Below the pieces are notes generated by a model, which saw only the letters and a program-made list of their open reading frames with translations, searched no databases and was not told where the DNA came from. From DASRDU01 sp035560235 (GTDB lineage Bacteria; Acidobacteriota; Blastocatellia; RBC074), in the NCBI GenBank assembly GCA_035560235.1, contig DATMAG010000063.1, positions 1-64,000 of the forward strand: a stretch of 64,000 nt of DNA. Reading direction: 5' to 3'. The position numbers were made by a program, and so were the translations under genes. Shown in pieces: positions 16,948 to 25,334 of this stretch. The stretch's first letter is position 1; each line of letters starts with the position of its first letter.

Positions 16948-19071
16948 ATGCGAAGAGAAGCATTGCCGGACAAATCATCGCGTTCAGGCCTGCGCCGCCG
17001 GATTGCAGCAGCACTGCTCCTGCCGCTTATCATTGCCGCAGGTCTTTTCATCTGGTGGTGGATGCTGCCGCCGAAGCCTTTCACTTCAGTCGTGACGCTG
17101 GCCGGTGTCGGGCCGAAGATCAGCTCCGATCAGTTGTCTGACCCGTTCGGCGTGGCCGTTGATCGTGAGGGCAACACTTTTGTCAGCGATGGCAAAGCCG
17201 GGCGGATTTATCGCGTCAGCAGCGATGCCGTTTCACTGATCGCTGAAAATCTTGATATGCCTTCAGCTCTGGCCGTCGCGCCTGACGGTTCGCTGATGGT
17301 GGCGAACACCGGCGCTCAGACCATCGTGCGCGTTGATCCGAAAACTCACGCGGTCACGGTCATCGCCGGGCAGGCCGGAGCGGGCGGCAATGCTGACGGC
17401 GCGACAAACAGTGCGCGCTTGAACGGGCCGGTTGGGATTGCAGTCAGCAAAGACGGCGCAATTTTTGTCGCGGACACTTACAACGACCGCATTCGCATGA
17501 TTAAGGACGGACAGGTAAAAACGCTCGCGGGCAGTGAACAGGGTTTCAGCGATGGCAGGGGCGCGGCGCGCTTCGATACGCCGTGCGGCATTGCGGTCGC
17601 CGCTGACGGTTCGCTGCTGGTGGCCGACACGGGCAATCATCGCATTCGCCGCGTCACGCTGGATGGCGAAGTCACGACCATCGCCGGAACAGGCGAAGCG
17701 ACCGAACGCGACGGCGCGCCGATGCAGGCGGCCTTTGCCGAACCGACGGCGATTGCGGTCCGCGATGCGAATTCATTTTATGTGGCCGATGCTGCCGGTC
17801 ATGCCGTGCGTCTTTGCACGCTGGAGAGTCAGCCGGAAAAGCCTGCGGCAGTGACGACGCTGGCGGGCGGCTGGCCGCTCGGCCTGAACGATGGCGCGCT
17901 TCATGGCGCAAAGCTCAATCGCCCGACCGGGCTGGCCGTGATGCCAGGTCGCCGCGATCACGCGCTCGTATTTGCCGACAGCGGCAACGGCCTGGTGCGG
18001 GCTTTCGTCACAGATGGTTTGAAGATCGGGCATCAGGAAAAACCTGAAACCGCGCTGATTACTGCCGCAGAGATTCGCGCTGCCGTGCCGCCGCGCTGGC
18101 CTTACAACCCGCCCGAAGCAAGGCGCGAAATCGCAGGCACGTTTGGCGAAGTGCGTGGTGAACGCGCGCCCGAACACGACGCCTGGTTTCACAACGGGCT
18201 GGACATTCCCGGCGCTTACGGCGAAACCGTGCGCGCGATTTTCAGCGAGCGCGTTTCGCGGCCCATCTCAGTCGAAGGCACAGGCGGCCCGCGTGAACGC
18301 ATCCGGCTGCCGCTGCTCGGTTACATTCACCTGCGCATCGGGCGCGATCAGAACGATAAGCCGTTCGGCATTGACGGCATCACTTTCAGCCGCGACGAGA
18401 AAGGCAATGTCATTGCCGTGCGCGTGCGGCGCGGTACACGCATCAATGCCGGAGATCCAATCGGCACGCTCAACCGCCTCAATCACGTTCATCTGATCGC
18501 CGGGCCGACCGCAGGCGAAGTCAACGCGCTCGCCGCGCTCAAACTGCCGGGCATCACCGACACGATTGCGCCAGTGATTGAAAGCGTCACGCTGCTCAAT
18601 GAACAATGGCAGCCATTCGCAGCAGATTCGACCGCCCGCAATCTGCAATCTGCAATCCACAATCTGCACTTAAGTGGTCGCGTCCGCATCGTTGTGCGCG
18701 CTTACGATCAGGCCGATGGCAACGCGGGTTACCGTCGTCTTGGCATTTACCGGCTCAGTTATACTTTGCTGAAAGCTGACGGTTCGCCCGCGCCCGGCTT
18801 TGACCGCCCGCGTGAAAACATCGTCTTTGAAAAACTGCCGCTTGATCCGCAGGCCGTGCCGCTAGCTTATGCCGAAGGCAGTCAGTCGGGTTACAGCGGG
18901 CAGACGATCTTCGCTTACATCGCCACGAATGTGGTGCGCGACGGCGCAGCGCGCGAGGATTTTCTGGACACCGCCGGACTGCCGCCTGGTGATTACCTGG
19001 TGTGCGTGATGGCGGGAGATTTTTTCGGCAATACCATCCGGCGCGATGTGCCGGTCACAATCAACAAATGA
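16948..19071 (+). CDS. NHL beta-propeller protein fused to an M23-like peptidase domain
   Basis: I choose ATG 16948 (707 residues), because it directly precedes a basic stretch and a membrane helix (residues 19-40). The frame upstream of it crosses the broken minus-strand gene. Residues 48-355 hold about six NHL-type blades (GIAVSKDGAIFVADTYNDRI, GIAVAADGSLLVADTGNHRI). Residues 395-520 resemble an M23 metallopeptidase: GTFGEVRGE, then His415/Asp419 in HNGLDIPGAYGETV, then GDPIGTLNRLNHVHL with His513 and His515. The C-terminal 140 residues are beta-rich. The domain may cut or bind peptidoglycan in the periplasm, anchored by the N-terminal helix. A dispersed repeat sits in frame at 18639-18668. 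Confidence 0.82.
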   Translation: MRREALPDKSSRSGLRRRIAAALLLPLIIAAGLFIWWWMLPPKPFTSVVTLAGVGPKISSDQLSDPFGVAVDREGNTFVSDGKAGRIYRVSSDAVSLIAENLDMPSALAVAPDGSLMVANTGAQTIVRVDPKTHAVTVIAGQAGAGGNADGATNSARLNGPVGIAVSKDGAIFVADTYNDRIRMIKDGQVKTLAGSEQGFSDGRGAARFDTPCGIAVAADGSLLVADTGNHRIRRVTLDGEVTTIAGTGEATERDGAPMQAAFAEPTAIAVRDANSFYVADAAGHAVRLCTLESQPEKPAAVTTLAGGWPLGLNDGALHGAKLNRPTGLAVMPGRRDHALVFADSGNGLVRAFVTDGLKIGHQEKPETALITAAEIRAAVPPRWPYNPPEARREIAGTFGEVRGERAPEHDAWFHNGLDIPGAYGETVRAIFSERVSRPISVEGTGGPRERIRLPLLGYIHLRIGRDQNDKPFGIDGITFSRDEKGNVIAVRVRRGTRINAGDPIGTLNRLNHVHLIAGPTAGEVNALAALKLPGITDTIAPVIESVTLLNEQWQPFAADSTARNLQSAIHNLHLSGRVRIVVRAYDQADGNAGYRRLGIYRLSYTLLKADGSPAPGFDRPRENIVFEKLPLDPQAVPLAYAEGSQSGYSGQTIFAYIATNVVRDGAAREDFLDTAGLPPGDYLVCVMAGDFFGNTIRRDVPVTINK
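18639..18668 (+). repeat. Dispersed CAATCTG repeat inside a coding region
   Basis: Four CAATCTGC-like units lie in tandem within the NHL-M23 gene, translated as RNLQSAIHNLHL at about residues 564-575. The unit is the same as in the arms of the palindrome at 1757-1847. It keeps the reading frame and falls between the M23-like region and the C-terminal beta-rich part. Confidence 0.65.
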
Positions 19072-19144
19072 TCGCGCTGACGGATGACAATGATTTTCAC
19101 CAGCGAACGAAGCGCGATTTCACCATGGAGGAGAGATAAAACGA

Positions 19145-19801
19145 ATGCTGAGTCGTCTGCTGATGAAAAACAAAGCCTGGGCTGAACGGATGCAGTCCGA
19201 AGATCCTGACTTGTTCAGGAAACTGTCGCAGTATCAGGCGCCGGAATTTCTGTGGATCGGCTGCGCTGACAGCCGCGTCCCGGCGACACAACTGGTTGAC
19301 CTGTCGCCTGGTGAAATGTTCGTTCACCGCAACGTCGCCAATCTGGTCGTGCATACTGATCTGAACTGCCTCTCGGTGATGCAGTATGCGATTGACGTGC
19401 TGAAGGTCAGACACATCATCGTCTGCGGCCATTACGGCTGCGGCGGCGTCAACGCGGCGCTCAACAATCTGAAGTTCGGCCTGATTGACAACTGGCTGCG
19501 CCACGTGCGCGATGTGCTGGAAAAGTACGAAGCCGAAATCAGCAGTCTGCCTGACGACACGCAGCGGCTCGACCGCTTGTGCGAACTGAACGTCATCGAG
19601 CAGACCATCAACGCCTGCCAGACAACAGTCGTGCAATCAGCCTGGGAGCGCGGGCAGGCGCTCGCCGTTCACGGCTGGATTTACGGCGTCGGTGACGGGC
19701 TGCTGCGCGAAATCGGCATCACGATCACCAGCCAGCAGGAGCTTGATGAAGCGATGCGCAGGGCCAATGCCGCATCATCGCGGCGACGTACTGAATCCTG
19801 A
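19145..19801 (+). CDS. Beta-class carbonic anhydrase
   Basis: A 218-residue cytoplasmic enzyme interconverting CO2 and bicarbonate. The zinc ligands are visible: Cys40 in IGCADSRVP, His96 and Cys99 in CGHYGCGG, with the catalytic Asp42/Arg44 dyad. FVHRNVANLV is a further family motif. Length is that of the bacterial Can type. GGAGGAGAG precedes the ATG. The recD2-like gene starts 6 bp after its stop, so the two may be co-transcribed, although no functional link is evident. Confidence 0.95.
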   Translation: MLSRLLMKNKAWAERMQSEDPDLFRKLSQYQAPEFLWIGCADSRVPATQLVDLSPGEMFVHRNVANLVVHTDLNCLSVMQYAIDVLKVRHIIVCGHYGCGGVNAALNNLKFGLIDNWLRHVRDVLEKYEAEISSLPDDTQRLDRLCELNVIEQTINACQTTVVQSAWERGQALAVHGWIYGVGDGLLREIGITITSQQELDEAMRRANAASSRRRTES

Positions 19802-19807
19802 TCGTCA

Positions 19808-22024
19808 ATGGAAAGCAGTCATCAGACAACTCAGCCGACCATTGAATCTCATCAGACCCTCACCGGCGCGGTCGAACGCATCACCTTTCACAACGAGCAG
19901 AACGGCTGGACAGTGCTGCGCCTGAATGTGGCCGGGCACGGCGAACCTGTGACGGTCACGGGTAACTTCTCAGCCATCTCGCCCGGCGAAAGCGTGCGCC
20001 TGACCGGAGTCTGGACGACGCATCCGCAATACGGTGATCAGTTCAAAGCGACTGATTATCAGGTCGTGCGGCCCGCGACGATTGCGGGTATTCAGAAATA
20101 TCTCGGCTCCGGGCTGATCAAGGGCGTCGGCCCGGTGACGGCAAAGCGCATCGTTGAGCATTTCAGGGAAGAGACGCTCGACATCATCGAAAATGACATC
20201 GGGCGGCTGGTCGAAGTCAAAGGCGTCTCGCGCAAACGCATTGAACTGATTCAGAAGACCTGGGCTGAACAGCGCGCGATCAAGGACGTGATGATCTTCC
20301 TGCAATCGCACGGCGTTTCGACGCACTTTGCCGTGAAGATTTTCAAGCAGTACGGCAACGATTCGATTCCGATTGTCGAACGAACTCCGTACCGCCTCGC
20401 TGCCGAGGTTTACGGCATCGGCTTTCGCACCGCCGATCAGATTGCGCGCAACCTGGGGATGAAGCCCGACGCTGAAGAGCGTTTGCGCGCCGGATTGCAG
20501 CACGTTCTGGGCGAAGCGACCGAGCAGGGACATTGTTACCTGCCGCGCGCGGAACTCATCAAACGCGCCGCTGAAGCTCTGGGCGTCGAAGATCACACGC
20601 GCCTGGCCGCTTCGGTTGAGGCGCTGCTCAACGAAGGTCTGCTGAAGTTTGAGCATCATCCTGACGACCCGCTCGCTGATGATGCCATCTACCTGCCGCC
20701 GCTGTGGCAGGCCGAACGCAACGTGGCGCGGCGGCTGCGAACACTGCTTGAAAAGTCTGTGCGCGTTGACGTGAAGCGCGTGAATGCGTGGATTGATCGC
20801 TTCACCACAGCCAGAGACATTGCGCTCTCTGAAGAGCAGCGCGCCGCCGTGCTGCTGGCCGCCTCAAGCCGCGTGATGATTCTGACGGGCGGCCCCGGCA
20901 CTGGCAAAACAACAACGACGCGCGTCATCGTGGCGCTCTTTCACGCAATGAACAAACGCGTGCTGCTTGCATCACCAACCGGACGCGCGGCGCAGCGTTT
21001 GTCTGAAGTCGCGGGCGAAGAAGCCTGCACCATTCATCGCCTGCTTGAATTCGATCCTTCAAAAATGGGATTCAGGCGCGATGAAACAAATCCGCTCGAA
21101 GCCGATGTGATCATCGTTGATGAAGCTTCGATGATTGACGTGCTGCTCGCCAACAGTCTGACCAGGGCCGTCGCCGCGCATTCGCAACTGATACTGGTGG
21201 GCGATGTGGATCAGTTGCCATCGGTCGGGCCGGGCACTGTGCTGCGCGATCTGATTGATTCGCGCGCCGTGCCAACCGCCAGGCTGACGCAGGTTTTCAG
21301 GCAGGCCGCTGAAAGCCTGATCATTCAGAACGCGCACCGCATCAATCGCGGCGAATTTCCCGCGCTCATCAAACCCGGCGCGCAGACAACCGATTGTTAT
21401 TTCATCGCCGCCGAAGAACCGCACGAAGTCGCGGATCTGATCATCAAATCAGTCGCGCAAAGCCTGCCGAAGCGGTTCGGTTACGACGCCATCAATGACA
21501 TTCAGGTGCTTGCGCCGATGAATCGCGGGCAGGTCGGAGCCAGCAATCTGAACGCGCTGCTGCAACAGCACCTCAATCCGCCCGGCGAGCGCAAGCCTGA
21601 GTACAATCGCGGCCACCGCATCCTGCGCGTCGGAGACAAGGTCATTCAGCGCGTCAACAACTACAAACTCGAAGTCTTCAACGGCGACCTGGGCCGCATC
21701 GAATGGATTGACCTGGAAGATCAGATGATCGCCGTGCGCTTTGGCGACCGCATCGTCAATTACGATTACGCTGACATGCTCGAACTCGGTCACGGATTTG
21801 CAGTGTCGGTTCATAAAGCCCAGGGCAGCGAATACCCGGCAGTCGTGATTCCGGTTCACATGCAGCATTTCATGATGCTCAGCCGCAACCTGCTTTACAC
21901 CGCGCTCACCAGAGCAAAAAAGACTGCCGTGCTGATCGGCACAACAAAGGCGATTGGCGCAGCAATGAACAACCTCGAAGCCGTGCATCGGTTCACCGGC
22001 CTCGTGCGCGAACTGAAAACATAA
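19808..22024 (+). CDS. recD2: RecD2-type SF1B ATP-dependent DNA helicase
   Basis: A 738-residue helicase with the long N-terminal region that marks RecD2 and separates it from RecD of RecBCD. An OB-like start (about 16-90) is followed by a helix-hairpin-helix segment (about 93-215, with GIQKYLGSGLIKGVGPVTA and VYGIGFRTADQIARNLG). The helicase core has Walker A GGPGTGKTTTT near 361-371, Walker B VIIVDEASMID, QLILVGDVDQLPSVGPG, and the C-terminal VSVHKAQGSEYPAVVIP. RecD2 unwinds 5'-to-3' and acts in repair and replication-fork maintenance. No recB or recC is present. A perfect 34-bp inverted repeat begins 4 bp after the stop. Confidence 0.93.
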   Translation: MESSHQTTQPTIESHQTLTGAVERITFHNEQNGWTVLRLNVAGHGEPVTVTGNFSAISPGESVRLTGVWTTHPQYGDQFKATDYQVVRPATIAGIQKYLGSGLIKGVGPVTAKRIVEHFREETLDIIENDIGRLVEVKGVSRKRIELIQKTWAEQRAIKDVMIFLQSHGVSTHFAVKIFKQYGNDSIPIVERTPYRLAAEVYGIGFRTADQIARNLGMKPDAEERLRAGLQHVLGEATEQGHCYLPRAELIKRAAEALGVEDHTRLAASVEALLNEGLLKFEHHPDDPLADDAIYLPPLWQAERNVARRLRTLLEKSVRVDVKRVNAWIDRFTTARDIALSEEQRAAVLLAASSRVMILTGGPGTGKTTTTRVIVALFHAMNKRVLLASPTGRAAQRLSEVAGEEACTIHRLLEFDPSKMGFRRDETNPLEADVIIVDEASMIDVLLANSLTRAVAAHSQLILVGDVDQLPSVGPGTVLRDLIDSRAVPTARLTQVFRQAAESLIIQNAHRINRGEFPALIKPGAQTTDCYFIAAEEPHEVADLIIKSVAQSLPKRFGYDAINDIQVLAPMNRGQVGASNLNALLQQHLNPPGERKPEYNRGHRILRVGDKVIQRVNNYKLEVFNGDLGRIEWIDLEDQMIAVRFGDRIVNYDYADMLELGHGFAVSVHKAQGSEYPAVVIPVHMQHFMMLSRNLLYTALTRAKKTAVLIGTTKAIGAAMNNLEAVHRFTGLVRELKT

Positions 22025-22028
22025 CGTG

Positions 22029-22118
22029 CGGGGACGGTGTTCGGAGTTCCAGCTTTAGCTGGCGGGCTCCCGCTTCAGGCCAGACCAGCTAAAGCTGGAA
22101 CTCCGAACACCGTCCCCG
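22029..22118. repeat. Perfect 34-bp inverted repeat after recD2
   Basis: The arms 22029-22062 and 22085-22118 are perfect inverted copies with a 22-nt loop. Each arm ends in an internal mini-palindrome (CCAGCTTTAGCTGG in one, its complement in the other). It could terminate recD2 transcripts, though no U tract follows. Its regular form suggests a REP-like mobile palindrome. Confidence 0.8.
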
Positions 22119-22240
22119 TGAAAATCCGGGCTGGTCTGAATGGATGATGGCAAATCAGTGCGGATGCGCGGCTGAAACTTTGGCTGAGCACCGGGCGTAA
22201 GTCATCACACCGGAATCAGCATTCAACGTGGAGGCAATTT

Positions 22241-23254
22241 ATGAGTTACAGCAAAAAGTTTGAGGAACTGCGCGATGCGGCAAAGCGCAAGGCCGAAGAG
22301 ATGGGCCTGAAAGAGAAGCTTGAGCAGGGCGTCAGAGCAGCGAGTGACCTGGCGAGCGCCGCCGGCAAAGTCGCTGGTGAGGCCGCCAGCAAAGGCGCCG
22401 AAACGATCAGCGATGCGGCAAAGACCGCGAGCGAACAGGCCCGCAAGTTTGATGAGCAGTACCGCATCACAGACAGCCTGCGCAGCGCAAAGACGCAGGC
22501 CGGTGAAACTTTCAAATCAGGCGCGCAGGCGGCGCAATCGGGCGTTGAGGATTTCTCAAAGGCCGCTGAAGAAAGAGCCAGAGAAGTTTTCGGCACGGCT
22601 GAGAAGTTTTATCGCCGCGCCGAGCAGGCTTACAACACCGGCACGGCGGGCGCGCGCCTGGCTGACGCGGCGATCAGCGGTTATGGCAAAACACGCGAAT
22701 GGATCAAAAACAATCCGGGCAAAACCGCTGTGGTCAGTTTGTCGCTGATTGCCGGCATCCGCGCCGGATCAGCCGCGCTGCCAAACCTGGGCGTGACCAT
22801 CCTCGGCGCAGGCGCAGCCAACAACTGGCTGCTGCACAGTTCGCTGCCCGTCATCGGCCTGCGCAAAGTCACCGAGCGTTACCACGAATACCTGAAGGAA
22901 CAGGAACGCCGCATTGCGAGCGGTGAAGTTGAAGAAGCCGAACGCGCGAGCATTGAGTTTCAGCGCAACCTGACCAAATACGTCGGCGCGCCGCTGCTTG
23001 GCGCATTCAGCGTCGCCGCCGGAGCCACGATGATCGGCGCAGCATTTTCAGGCGCGACGGCAACGGGCTTTCCGGTCAGCCTGATTCTCGGCGGCAATCC
23101 GCTGCTCAACGGCATCTGGTTTTTTGCCAACGGCGTCATTTGCATCAGCGAAGGCTACAAATTCTTTATGATTGCGCTGGCCGACGAAGACGAAGTGCAG
23201 CGCGTCGTGCGTGAAATCAAAGGGCTGCTGCCCGCAGCGCAAACGGCACAATGA
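22241..23254 (+). CDS. Ala-rich helical protein with C-terminal membrane segments, unknown
   Basis: A 337-residue protein with no family I can name. Residues 1-140 are one long amphipathic, Ala/Lys/Glu-rich helix with 11-residue-like periodicity, resembling apolipoprotein-like or LEA-like sequences (AKRKAEEMGLKEKLEQGVRA, AAKTASEQARKFDEQYR). Residues 160-185 and about 245-310 are hydrophobic and Gly-rich and could insert in a membrane. Between them lies a charged helix (HEYLKEQERRIASGEVEEAE). It may coat or tether membranes. A GGAGG ribosome site precedes the ATG. Its TGA overlaps the ATG of the homoserine dehydrogenase gene (ATGA), so the two are translationally coupled. Confidence 0.8.
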   Translation: MSYSKKFEELRDAAKRKAEEMGLKEKLEQGVRAASDLASAAGKVAGEAASKGAETISDAAKTASEQARKFDEQYRITDSLRSAKTQAGETFKSGAQAAQSGVEDFSKAAEERAREVFGTAEKFYRRAEQAYNTGTAGARLADAAISGYGKTREWIKNNPGKTAVVSLSLIAGIRAGSAALPNLGVTILGAGAANNWLLHSSLPVIGLRKVTERYHEYLKEQERRIASGEVEEAERASIEFQRNLTKYVGAPLLGAFSVAAGATMIGAAFSGATATGFPVSLILGGNPLLNGIWFFANGVICISEGYKFFMIALADEDEVQRVVREIKGLLPAAQTAQ

Positions 23255-24273
23255 AAATCGCCATCATCGGTTTCGGCAATGTCGGGCGCGCCTTCGCAGA
23301 ACTGATCGAGCAGCGCCGCGACTGGCTCAGAGCAAATTACAACGAACAGATGCGCGTCGTCGGTCTCAGCGACCGCAGCGGCGTCATCATCAATGCTGAC
23401 GGGCTTGCCGTGCCCGCGCTGATGCAGTTGAAGCAGTCAGGCCGGACGCTTGAAAGCGCAGGCGCGCAGGCAGCGTCGCCTGCCGAAGCCGTCAGGTTAT
23501 TTGCCGAAGCGGGTGCGCAGGTACTGATTGAAACTCTGCCGAGCGGATTGAAGACTGAAGGTGAACCCGCCATCACTTTCGCCACCGAAGCGCTCAGTCG
23601 CGGCCTGCACGTCGTCACTGCCAACAAAGCCGTGCTGCTGTTTGCCGGGTCGAAACTTGAACAACTCGCCGCAGACAAAGGCGTCAGAATCGCTCACAGC
23701 GGAGCGACCTGCGCCGCGCTGCCGACGCTGAGTTTTGCGAGACGCGAACTTGTGGGCGTGCAGATCACCGCCATTCGCGGCATTCTCAACGGCACGACCA
23801 ACTACATTCTGACGCGAATGAATGAAGACGGCCTGAGCTTTGACGCTGCGCTCGCTGAAGCCCAGGCTCGCGGCATTGCCGAACCCGACCCGCGCTACGA
23901 TACAGAAGGCCACGACTCAGCCGCCAAGCTCGTCATCCTTGCCAACGCATTGATGAACGCCGAAGCCACGCTTGATGACGTATCGCGCACCGGCATTGAC
24001 GCGCTGCCGCAGGCATTGCTTGAAGAAGCGCAGGCCACAAAAGGCGCAATCAAACTGATCGCCTCGGCGCGCCTCAATGCCGGCCGGGTTGAGCTTTCAG
24101 TCAGGCCGCAGCTTGTGCCGCCGACCGACAGCCTGTTTGCCGTGCGCGGATCGAACAAGGCAGTTGAGTTTGAGACTGATCTTTACGGCACGCTGCTCGT
24201 GGCTGGCGGCGCATCATCGCGGACGGCAGTGGCGGCGACGCTGCTCAAGGATGTGATTTCCTGTCTGGCATAG
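23251..24273 (+). CDS. hom: Homoserine dehydrogenase
   Basis: A 340-residue enzyme reducing aspartate semialdehyde to homoserine for threonine and methionine synthesis. The Rossmann NAD(P)-binding motif GFGNVGRAF opens the protein. ETLPSGLKTEGEP, HVVTANKAVL, GILNGTTNYILTRM and EPDPRYDTEGHDSAAKL are family signatures, the last containing catalytic residues. There is no C-terminal ACT domain, so feedback control by threonine through ACT is not expected. It overlaps the preceding unknown gene by ATGA. Confidence 0.94.
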   Translation: MKIAIIGFGNVGRAFAELIEQRRDWLRANYNEQMRVVGLSDRSGVIINADGLAVPALMQLKQSGRTLESAGAQAASPAEAVRLFAEAGAQVLIETLPSGLKTEGEPAITFATEALSRGLHVVTANKAVLLFAGSKLEQLAADKGVRIAHSGATCAALPTLSFARRELVGVQITAIRGILNGTTNYILTRMNEDGLSFDAALAEAQARGIAEPDPRYDTEGHDSAAKLVILANALMNAEATLDDVSRTGIDALPQALLEEAQATKGAIKLIASARLNAGRVELSVRPQLVPPTDSLFAVRGSNKAVEFETDLYGTLLVAGGASSRTAVAATLLKDVISCLA

Positions 24274-24279
24274 CCTGTC

Positions 24280-24414
24280 TCACACTCCGCACTCAACTGC
24301 TTCCGCGTCCTCATCCCGCGCGGTCTGCAGTTCCGGATCAATGCCGTATTTTTCGGCCAGGGCGAAGTACTCTTCAAGGACAGAAAAGGGAAAGCGAAAG
24401 CTCAAAACATCCAT
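24280..24414 (-). CDS. 44-residue chimeric ORF made from a duplicated dus 3' end
   Basis: ATG 24414 shares its A with the TAA stop of the nucleotidyltransferase gene (TAATG) and opens a 44-codon frame. The first 11 residues (MDVLSFRFPFS) are new. The rest, LEEYFALAEKYGIDPELQ and on to EAVECGV, is nearly identical to the last 32 residues of the Dus protein encoded at 25335-26387, and ends at the same stop codon. The frame and stop are preserved despite several synonymous-looking differences. It may be a real small protein or just a duplication scar that happens to be in frame. Confidence 0.4.
   Translation of the reverse strand: MDVLSFRFPFSVLEEYFALAEKYGIDPELQTARDEDAEAVECGV
24281..24376. repeat. 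Direct repeat, copy A (duplicated 3' end of dus)
   Basis: These 96 bp match 25336-25431 at 90 positions in the same orientation. Copy B is the true 3' end of the tRNA-dihydrouridine synthase gene, and copy A lies 1.05 kb away. The two enclose the nucleotidyltransferase gene and its upstream partner. Confidence 0.9.
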
Positions 24415-25187
24415 TACTCAGCTCTCAGGCGCGCGTGGCGCAAACGCTCAAGTTCGGCCTTCAGCGGTTGCCAGTATTGCCGGTCAGCCTCTCTCTCGGC
24501 GTCTTCCTCCTGCCTGAGCGCCTCGTCCAGCCCAGCCAGGTCGCCTGCCAGGGCAAACCTGAGCAGAGGCCGCTGCTTATGCAGCTTGCGGCAGAGCACA
24601 CGATGCGCTGACGCCAGTTCAAGCAACAACAGCGGAGTGCGCAACTCAAGCAACCAGAACTCCGTGTGCTGGCTGGCTGGCTGGTCGCGCTGACTGAAGT
24701 AATCGGCTTCGACCAGTCGCCGGATCATGGGCCAGTCCTTGTCGCGCTGAGTCTTCTTGGCTTTCACGAGATCGGGTAATGACAGCAGTTCATACACAAT
24801 GCCATCATCAACGCGTAACGTTACCCGGCGTTGCCACAATTTTGAAAAAGCCTCGACGCCGCGCATTCTGGTCATCACGTCAATACGCAATCCGCTGGCT
24901 TCCGGAGCGCGGCAGCGGAAGTGAACCGCGTGGCCCCGGCGCAGATACTTCGCTTCAAAAGGCGGGACAGCGATGACTTCAGCGTCAAGCTCTGCGAGGG
25001 TTGCGCGAAGGCGGGAGAGGTTTGCCGGGCTGGCGAGAATGGTCAGGTCCAGATCGCGGCTAAACTCCGCCGCGCCGTACAACACGCAGGCCTGGCCGCC
25101 CATCAACAGGGCGCGAACCTGATGCTTCTGGATCGAAGAAAGGACTTTGTGTATCGGGTTCGGGATCAAGCGAGCCTCCCAGCGCAA
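24414..25187 (-). CDS. Nucleotidyltransferase-fold protein, possibly AbiEii-like
   Basis: Up to 257 residues. The N-terminal half has the minimal nucleotidyltransferase pattern: the Gly motif MGGQACVLYGAAEFSRD followed by LDLTI, giving the D-x-D metal pair, and a later GLRIDVMTRM as third acid. The C-terminal half is helical and charged. Such proteins are found as toxins of AbiE-type pairs and as uncharacterised enzymes. The start is uncertain, because the first 128 bp overlap the preceding 76-residue gene; an in-frame start nearer MGGQ is possible. The pair sits between two copies of the dus 3' end, and its stop overlaps the ATG of a 44-codon ORF. Confidence 0.7.
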   Translation of the reverse strand: MRWEARLIPNPIHKVLSSIQKHQVRALLMGGQACVLYGAAEFSRDLDLTILASPANLSRLRATLAELDAEVIAVPPFEAKYLRRGHAVHFRCRAPEASGLRIDVMTRMRGVEAFSKLWQRRVTLRVDDGIVYELLSLPDLVKAKKTQRDKDWPMIRRLVEADYFSQRDQPASQHTEFWLLELRTPLLLLELASAHRVLCRKLHKQRPLLRFALAGDLAGLDEALRQEEDAEREADRQYWQPLKAELERLRHARLRAE

Positions 25188-25290
25188 GGTACACTTCCCA
25201 CAACTTCGCCGATTCCCGCCAACGCTCCAGCGGCGTCAGCGAATACCACTCGGCCTGCTCTTCACCTGCCAATTCTTCAGCAGAAATCAT
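25060..25290 (-). CDS. Small acidic protein upstream of the nucleotidyltransferase
   Basis: A 76-residue frame with a charged amphipathic N-terminus: LAGEEQAEWYSLTPLERWRE, then LWEVYLALGGSLDPEPDTQS. The second half overlaps the nucleotidyltransferase gene in another frame, so its true C-terminus should be treated with care. A small protein with SPxERxxESxxLW before a nucleotidyltransferase suggests a partner or antidote-like role, but I know of no experimental support. It begins 44 bp after the stop of dus, in the same direction. Confidence 0.55.
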   Translation of the reverse strand: MISAEELAGEEQAEWYSLTPLERWRESAKLWEVYLALGGSLDPEPDTQSPFFDPEASGSRPVDGRPGLRVVRRGGV

Positions 25291-25334
25291 AGTCAGCGAT
25301 CCTCAGATCATTGTGCAATCAACCGGCGGTTTCT

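Noticed and set aside
19970..20659. A long minus-strand frame inside recD2
   Set aside because: Complementary shadow of the helicase frame; no ribosome site or protein pattern.
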